From NCBI RefSeq assembly GCF_000719555.1, contig NZ_JOGX01000027.1, positions 1 through 64,000 of the forward strand: 64,000 nt of DNA, given 5' to 3'. Under the pieces are notes generated by a model. That model searched no databases. It was given only the letters and a program-made list of their open reading frames with translations, and was not told where the DNA came from. The DNA comes from Streptomyces sp. NRRL F-5727. Lineage in GTDB: Bacteria; Actinomycetota; Actinomycetes; Streptomycetales; Streptomycetaceae. The position numbers and the translations under genes are program-made. Positions 59,981-64,000 of the stretch are shown here, one piece after another. Numbering within the stretch: the stretch's first letter is position 1; each line of letters starts with the position of its first letter.

Positions 59981-60000
59981 TTGCAAGCATCTGCTTGCAA
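59981..60000. promoter_or_regulatory. Near-perfect 20-bp palindrome upstream of the XRE regulator
   Basis: TTGCAAGCA-TC-TGCTTGCAA is a 9-bp inverted repeat around 2 nt, immediately before TAGTTA (60002-60007, possible -10) and 31 nt before the ATG. Likely operator of the downstream helix-turn-helix protein, or of the divergent AraC gene. Confidence 0.72.
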
Positions 60001-60030
60001 TAGTTAGCAGGCGATGGCAGGGTACGGAGC

Positions 60031-60426
60031 ATGGCATCGCTCAACGTCGGCAATCTCGGCAGTCTCGGGGAGTACCTGCGCGAGCAGCGGCGCACCGCGC
60101 AGCTCTCGCTGCGGCAGCTCGCCGACGCCGCCGGGGTCTCGAACCCGTACCTCAGCCAGATCGAGCGCGGCCTGCGCAAACCCAGCGCCGAGGTGCTCCA
60201 GCAGGTCGCCAAGGCGCTGCGGATCTCGGCCGAGACGCTCTACGTCCGGGCCGGGATCCTCGACGAGAAGGACCGGGAGGAGCTGGAGACGCGCGCCGTC
60301 ATCCTGGCCGATCCCTCGATCAGCGAGCGGCAGAAGCAGGTGCTGCTCCAGATCTACGACTCCTTCCGCAAGGAGAACGCCGCGGAGGCCGCTGCCGCAG
60401 CGGAGCCGGAAGCTTCCAGCCAGTAG
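60031..60426 (+). CDS. XRE-family helix-turn-helix regulator
   Basis: 131-residue protein. The XRE DNA-binding domain occupies about 12-70 (LGEYLREQRRTAQLSLRQLADAAGVSNPYLSQIERGLRKPS), followed by a helical region and an Ala/Glu-rich tail. ATG 60031. It is 13 nt upstream of the HBHA-like gene and behind a palindrome that it may bind. Confidence 0.92.
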   Translation: MASLNVGNLGSLGEYLREQRRTAQLSLRQLADAAGVSNPYLSQIERGLRKPSAEVLQQVAKALRISAETLYVRAGILDEKDREELETRAVILADPSISERQKQVLLQIYDSFRKENAAEAAAAAEPEASSQ

Positions 60427-60439
60427 GAGGACCACCAGC

Positions 60440-61060
60440 ATGGCCATCATCGACGAACTGCGTACCCCCCTCTACTTCGCCGCCGGCACCGCCGACCTCG
60501 CCGTCCGGCAGGCCCGCAAGGTGCCCGGACTCATCGAGCAGCTCGCCGCCGAGGCGCCCGGCCGGTTCGAGGCCGTCCGGAACACCGACCCCAAGGTCGT
60601 GCAGGAGAAGGTCCAGGAGAAGGTGCAGGCGACGGTGGCGGAGGTCGCCGAGGTCGTCGGCGGCCTCGACACCGACCTCAAGAAGCTCGGCGAGACCGCC
60701 CAGGGCCTGGCCCTGCGGGGCGTCGGCGTGGCTGTCGAGTACGCCGTCAAGGCGCGCGAGAAGTACGAGGAGGTCGCCGCCCACGGCGAGGAGGCCGTCC
60801 GTGCCTGGCGCGGCGAGACCGACGAGCCGGCCACCGAGATCACGGTCGTGGTCGAGCCCGTTTCCGAGCCCGCGTCCGAGCCCGCGTCCGAGCGCGAGCC
60901 GGTGGCGGAGCCCGTCGCCGGGGTGCCCGCGCAGGAGGCCGCCGGGCCGGAGGCCGCGAAGGCCCCCGCCCGCAAGCCCGCCGCCCGCAAGGCCGCCGCG
61001 AAGAAGTCCGCCGCCAAGCCGGCGGACGAGGCCGCCGTCCCGGCCGGCGAGGCCGAATAG
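60440..61060 (+). CDS. HBHA-like (heparin-binding haemagglutinin-type) coiled-coil protein
   Basis: 206-residue protein. Residues about 1-115 are helical and coiled-coil-like (VVQEKVQEKVQATVAEVAEVV). A middle Glu/Pro/Ala stretch holds SEPASEPASE repeats, and the C-terminus is a Lys/Ala/Pro-rich tail (AARKAAAKKSAAKPA) as in mycobacterial HBHA. GGAGGACCACC precedes the ATG at 60440. In mycobacteria HBHA is surface-associated; in Streptomyces the role is unknown and could be lipid or DNA binding. Confidence 0.85.
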   Translation: MAIIDELRTPLYFAAGTADLAVRQARKVPGLIEQLAAEAPGRFEAVRNTDPKVVQEKVQEKVQATVAEVAEVVGGLDTDLKKLGETAQGLALRGVGVAVEYAVKAREKYEEVAAHGEEAVRAWRGETDEPATEITVVVEPVSEPASEPASEREPVAEPVAGVPAQEAAGPEAAKAPARKPAARKAAAKKSAAKPADEAAVPAGEAE

Positions 61061-61155
61061 CGGACCCGGGCACGATTCCTGGGGACCGGAGCGTTGAAAC
61101 GGGTACCTTGACCGCGAGGCGTACGTACCCCATGACCCACTAGGCGGTGTTCAGC

Positions 61156-61503
61156 ATGCTGATGGACCGGTTCGACAACACCCTCAACCTGCTGATGTTC
61201 CTGGTCTTCACCGGCTTCGCCGTCGCCTCGTTCGTGATCGCGGCGCTGGTCCGGGAGGACGCCTACCGGGCCGCGGACAAGCAGACCAAGAAGTTCTGGC
61301 TGATCCTGCTCGGGGTCAACCTCGCCCTGAACCTGTTCCTCCCCGGCTTCCTCTTCCTGCTGATCGCGGGCCTCATCGCCGCCATCGTCTTCATGGTGGA
61401 CGTGCGGCCCGCGCTCAAGCAGGTCATGGGCGGTGGCGGCGGCGGCCGGCGCGGCGGCTCCAGCAGCGACGGGCCGTACGGCCCGTACAACGGCGGCCGG
61501 TAG
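61156..61503 (+). CDS. DUF2516 membrane protein
   Basis: 115-residue protein starting MLMDRFDNTLN at ATG 61156 (AGGCGG 8 nt upstream); GTG 61147 is an alternative. Three membrane helices with the motif REDAYRAADKQTKKFWLILLG are typical of DUF2516, followed by a Gly/Ser-rich tail (GGGGGGRRGGSSS). Function unknown. Confidence 0.85.
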   Translation: MLMDRFDNTLNLLMFLVFTGFAVASFVIAALVREDAYRAADKQTKKFWLILLGVNLALNLFLPGFLFLLIAGLIAAIVFMVDVRPALKQVMGGGGGGRRGGSSSDGPYGPYNGGR

Positions 61504-61507
61504 AACC

Positions 61508-61575
61508 CACGCAGGACACGCACGGCAAGCACGGCACGCAGGACACGCACGGCACGCAGGACACGCACGGCACGG
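61508..61575 (+). repeat. 18-bp tandem repeat after DUF2516
   Basis: The unit CACGCAGGACACGCACGG occurs at 61508-61525, 61535-61552 and 61553-61570, with a 9-bp partial unit between the first two and a 5-bp partial at the end. It lies in the short non-coding gap before a convergent gene. Confidence 0.92.
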
Positions 61576-61583
61576 ATCGGGCG

Positions 61584-61610
61584 GGGCCCGGGGAGATCAT
61601 CCCCGGGCCC
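61584..61610. terminator. Bidirectional terminator between DUF2516 and PP2C genes
   Basis: An 11-bp GC stem (61584-61594 with 61600-61610) around a 5-nt loop; it includes the stop codon of the minus-strand PP2C gene. Probably serves both convergent genes. Confidence 0.72.
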
Positions 61611-62928
61611 TGTCCCGTTCCAGGGCCAGCAGCGCCACGTCGTCCGTCAGCTCGCCGCCGTTCAGCGTCCGGGCCTCGGCCATCGCCGCCTCCAGGAGCG
61701 CCTCGCCGCGCAGGCCGCCGGCCAGCTGCCGGTTGATCATCTCGACCATGCCGTCCTGCCCGAGCCGCGCCGAGCCGGGGCCCGCCGTCCGGCCCTCGAT
61801 CAGGCCGTCGGTGTAGAGGAGCAGGCTCCACGCCCCACCCAGCTCGACCTGCCGGCGCGGCCAGCGGGCGCGCGGCAGCAGGCCCAGGGCCGGGCCGCCG
61901 TCCTCGTACGGCAGGAGCCGCGCGGTGCCGCCCCGGTGGGCGACCAGCGGGGCCGGGTGCCCGGCCAGGCAGAGCCCGGCCCGGCGCCCGTCGGGCGCGA
62001 TGTCGACCGTGCAGAGGGTCGCGAAGATCTCCTCGCTCTCCCGCTCGTGTTCCAGGACCTGCTGGAGGGTGGAGAGCAGCTCGTCCCCGCAGAGCCCGGC
62101 GAAGGTCAGCGCGCGCCAGGCGATCCGCAGCTCGACGCCGAGCGCGGCCTCGTCCGGGCCGTGGCCGCAGACGTCGCCGATCATGGCGTGGACGGTGCCG
62201 TCCGGGGTGCGGACGACGTCGTAGAAGTCGCCGCCGAGCAGCGCGCGGGACCGGCCGGGCCGGTAGCTGGCCGCGAAGCGCAGGTCGGAGCCCTCCAGGA
62301 GCGGGGTGGGCAGCAGGCCGCGCTCGAGCCTGGCGTTCTCCTGGGCGCGCAGCCGGGACTCGGCGAGCTTCACCTTGGCGGCGTCGTTGCGCTTGCGCTC
62401 GACCGCGTACCGGATGGCGCGGCTCAGCAGCCGGCCGTCCAGCTCCTCGCGGAAGAGGTGGTCCTGGGCCCCGACCCGTACCGCCTCGGCGGCCAGCTCC
62501 GCGTCGGCGGAGGGGGCCAGGGCGAGGACGGCGTGCCGGGGCGCGAGGCGCAGGATGTGCCGCAGCGGGGCGAGCGGGTCCCCGTCGCCGGAGCCCCGCG
62601 GCACGGGCAGCGAGAGGTCGACGAGCACGCAGTGCACGTCGTCGGTGAGCAGCCGCTCGGCCTCGGTGAGGTTGCGGGCGGTGCGGATGCGGACCCGGGT
62701 GCCGCTCGCGCCGGCGGCGTCGAGCAGTTCGGGTACGGCGAGGGCACCCGCCGGGTCGTCCTCGACGACCAGGAGGGTGAGGTCGGTGCGGTCGCGGTCG
62801 GTTCCTGTGCCTGTGCCGGTTCCTGTGTCTGTCACAGCGGTGGCTTCCATGGCGGTGGCGTCCATGGCGGTGGTGTCGCCTTGCCCCGCAGCAGAGACGA
62901 TTCTCTGGCGCGGTACGGATACGGGCAT
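61597..62928 (-). CDS. Response regulator with PP2C (SpoIIE/RsbU-like) phosphatase output
   Basis: 443-residue protein. A low-complexity N-terminus contains GT-repeat residues (TGTGTGTGTD). The receiver domain has LLVVEDD and Asp in VLVDLSLP, but the usual Lys near its end is replaced (QDHLFREEL, Arg). The C-terminal PP2C/SpoIIE domain shows LLGGDFYDVV, VHAMIGDVCGHGPDEAA, LLLYTDGLIEGR and LTDDVALLAL, with the metal-binding aspartates intact. Such proteins dephosphorylate anti-anti-sigma factors. Start ATG 62928. Confidence 0.92.
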   Translation of the reverse strand: MPVSVPRQRIVSAAGQGDTTAMDATAMEATAVTDTGTGTGTGTDRDRTDLTLLVVEDDPAGALAVPELLDAAGASGTRVRIRTARNLTEAERLLTDDVHCVLVDLSLPVPRGSGDGDPLAPLRHILRLAPRHAVLALAPSADAELAAEAVRVGAQDHLFREELDGRLLSRAIRYAVERKRNDAAKVKLAESRLRAQENARLERGLLPTPLLEGSDLRFAASYRPGRSRALLGGDFYDVVRTPDGTVHAMIGDVCGHGPDEAALGVELRIAWRALTFAGLCGDELLSTLQQVLEHERESEEIFATLCTVDIAPDGRRAGLCLAGHPAPLVAHRGGTARLLPYEDGGPALGLLPRARWPRRQVELGGAWSLLLYTDGLIEGRTAGPGSARLGQDGMVEMINRQLAGGLRGEALLEAAMAEARTLNGGELTDDVALLALERDRARG

Positions 62929-63337
62929 CGGTCCGGGTTTCCTTCCCTCCCCCGAGGGTGCGCCGGGCGCCGGGTGGCGGCCCGCCCGTCCGGGACCATA
63001 GCGGCAGTCCGGCGCGCAGCGGAATGGCGATCACTCCGTGAGCGGCCGGCTCTTCTTTGGCATATGCCGCGGAAGGGGAGGTAGTTGTGCCCGGAGCGGT
63101 CGCGGGCGGGTCCCGGACCCATGAGAAAGGTCACTCGGGCCGGATCTGTCAGGTCGCGCCGGGACGGGGGCTGCGGCTCCCTGTTGTCAGGTCGGGCCGG
63201 GACCGGGTCTGCGGCTCCCTGTTGTCAGGTCGGGCCGGGACCGGGTCTGCGGCTCCCTGTTGTCAGGTCGGGCCGGGACGGGGTCCGCGGCCGCCTGCCG
63301 TCAGGTCGGGCCGGGACCGGGTCGGCGGCCCCCTCCG
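62929..63337. other. 409-bp non-coding gap upstream of the PP2C gene, mostly tandem repeat
   Basis: The first 220 bp show no recognisable gene and should hold the PP2C promoter. The rest is a 38-bp tandem repeat, listed separately, that reaches into the 3' end of the NlpC gene. Short open frames through the repeat are not convincing as genes. Confidence 0.6.
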
Positions 63338-63345
63338 TCAGGTCG
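63149..63345. repeat. 38-bp tandem repeat (VNTR), five copies plus a partial
   Basis: Units begin at 63149, 63187, 63225, 63263 and 63301 with TCAGGTCG; a sixth partial begins at 63338, exactly at the stop codon of the NlpC/P60 gene. Copies 2 and 3 are almost identical, 1, 4 and 5 are diverged. The repeat seems to derive from the end of that gene (minus strand CGACCTGA). Confidence 0.95.
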
Positions 63346-64000
63346 GGCGGACGATGCCGAGGATCTCCATCGAGCCGGCACCCGCGACGGTGACGTTCCG
63401 GCCGGGGCGGGGCGCGTGGACCATCTTCCCGTCGCCGATGTACATGCCGATGTGGCTGGCGTCCTGGTAGTAGACGATCAGGTCGCCGGGACGCATGTCC
63501 TCCGGCTGGACGCGCGGGAGCAGCCGCCACTGCTCCTGCGAGGTGCGCGGGATCCGCTTGCCGGCCGCGGCCCAGGCGGACTGGGTCAGGCCGGAGCAGT
63601 CGAAGGAGTCCGGGCCCTCGGCGCCCCACACGTACGGCTTGCCGACCTGCGCGAGGGCGGACTCGATGGCCCTGCGGCCCTCGGGGGTGGCCTGGGAGCT
63701 GAGCTCGGCGAGGATGCCGGAGTCGAGCCACTTCGTCTGGGACTGCTGCCGGGCCAGCTCCTCCAGCCGGCGGAGCCGCTCGCGCTCCTCGGCGGCGAGC
63801 TCGCTCTCCAGCTTCTTCGCGGCGGCGATCTTGTCGTTGATCTCCTTCTTCGCCTCGGCCTGCCGGAGCCGGTCGGCCTCCAGCTGGGTCCAGTTGTCGC
63901 CGGCCTCGGTGGCGTAGGTGTTCAGTTCGGCCTGGGCGCGGGAGAGTTCGGCGATGAGGTCGGTGGTGGCCTTGGCGCCCTCGCGGAGCCGGCCGGCGGT
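63338..64000 (-). CDS. NlpC/P60 (RipA-like) peptidase, 5' end outside window
   Basis: C-terminal part of a secreted peptidoglycan endopeptidase. Reading leftwards from 64000 (minus strand), a long charged coiled coil (EADRLRQAEAKKEINDK and LAAEERERLRRLEELAR) is followed by VGKPYVWGAEGPDSFDCSGL, with the catalytic Cys, and SHIGMYIGDGKMVH, with the catalytic His. This coiled-coil plus NlpC/P60 layout is that of Streptomyces RipA-like hydrolases. Start and signal peptide are beyond the window edge. Its stop codon lies within the last copy of the 38-bp repeat. Confidence 0.92.
   Translation of the reverse strand, partial: TAGRLREGAKATTDLIAELSRAQAELNTYATEAGDNWTQLEADRLRQAEAKKEINDKIAAAKKLESELAAEERERLRRLEELARQQSQTKWLDSGILAELSSQATPEGRRAIESALAQVGKPYVWGAEGPDSFDCSGLTQSAWAAAGKRIPRTSQEQWRLLPRVQPEDMRPGDLIVYYQDASHIGMYIGDGKMVHAPRPGRNVTVAGAGSMEILGIVRPT

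Noticed and set aside
63085..63393. Open reading frame through the 38-bp repeat
   Set aside because: Its translation is only the repeat unit and it overlaps a real gene on the other strand; no ribosome site.
1..64000. CRISPR array, tRNA genes, prophage or integrase
   Set aside because: None were seen on either strand; tandem repeats present lack spacers of CRISPR type.

Overview
The window is a piece of a Streptomyces-type chromosome (about 70 percent G+C, GTG/TTG starts, ATGA/GTGA translational coupling). Diagnostic genes are mycothiol synthase, GlnR, Nur, RsiG and a Pst/Pit/PPK phosphate block. Most genes are chromosomal housekeeping or regulatory genes. There is no prophage, no CRISPR array, no tRNA and no secondary-metabolite cluster. 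I see one probable mobile-element-derived gene (TnpB-like) and several short repeats. Gene order resembles the conserved central region of other Streptomyces; that is from memory, not from a comparison.

Layout. 1-90: the 3' tip of a 5S rRNA and the rrn terminator. 142-3769 (minus): four-gene operon of an ABC exporter and a NarL-type two-component system. 3915-5042: a fused tandem GNAT acetyltransferase. 5055-12024 (minus): a six-gene type IV secretion-like operon (small membrane protein, VirB8-like, VirB6-like, split VirB4 in two proteins, degenerate VirD4-like), divergent from a transglycosylase/NlpC wall hydrolase at 12370. No relaxase is present. 13612-16080: PAP2 phosphatase, small proteins, a lipoprotein and CsoR. 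16277-26146: phosphate block with PhoU-like plus Pit transporter, PstSCAB behind a PHO box, and a ppk-CHAD-Nudix operon. 26391-28599: ABC transporter and its GntR/YtrA regulator with a perfect operator. 28691-33198: mshD, 5'-nucleotidase, PI-PLC-like protein and DinB-like protein. 33208-36457: MprAB-like two-component system behind an HtrA-like protease. 36567-38477: LacI regulator downstream of glnR.

38723-43405: hydrolase, MoaD-like protein, two envelope proteins, then a cysteine-containing leader peptide ahead of a rhodanese (cysA) and DUF1416. 43661-45394: large TnpB-like protein. 45449-49683: DUF3099, membrane protein, DsrE-like protein, a translationally coupled trio of paralogous single-pass membrane proteins and a 32-residue membrane peptide. 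49739-54244: nitrobindin-like protein, nur, ygfZ, dtd, rsiG (two visible c-di-GMP-binding motifs) and an Eis-like acetyltransferase. 54247-58968: DrrAB-type exporter with divergent TetR, and an MFS pump with MarR. 59083-61503: glyoxalase plus AraC, XRE regulator plus HBHA-like protein, DUF2516. 61597-64000: response-regulator/PP2C phosphatase, a 38-bp tandem repeat and a partial NlpC/P60 peptidase.

The phosphate genes form a coherent unit: low-affinity (Pit) and high-affinity (Pst) uptake, polyphosphate synthesis (PPK), a probable polyphosphate-binding CHAD protein, and possible secreted scavengers (5'-nucleotidase, PI-PLC). The most notable possible new system is the relaxase-less type IV secretion-like operon with its divergent wall hydrolase and a BldD-like site between them.
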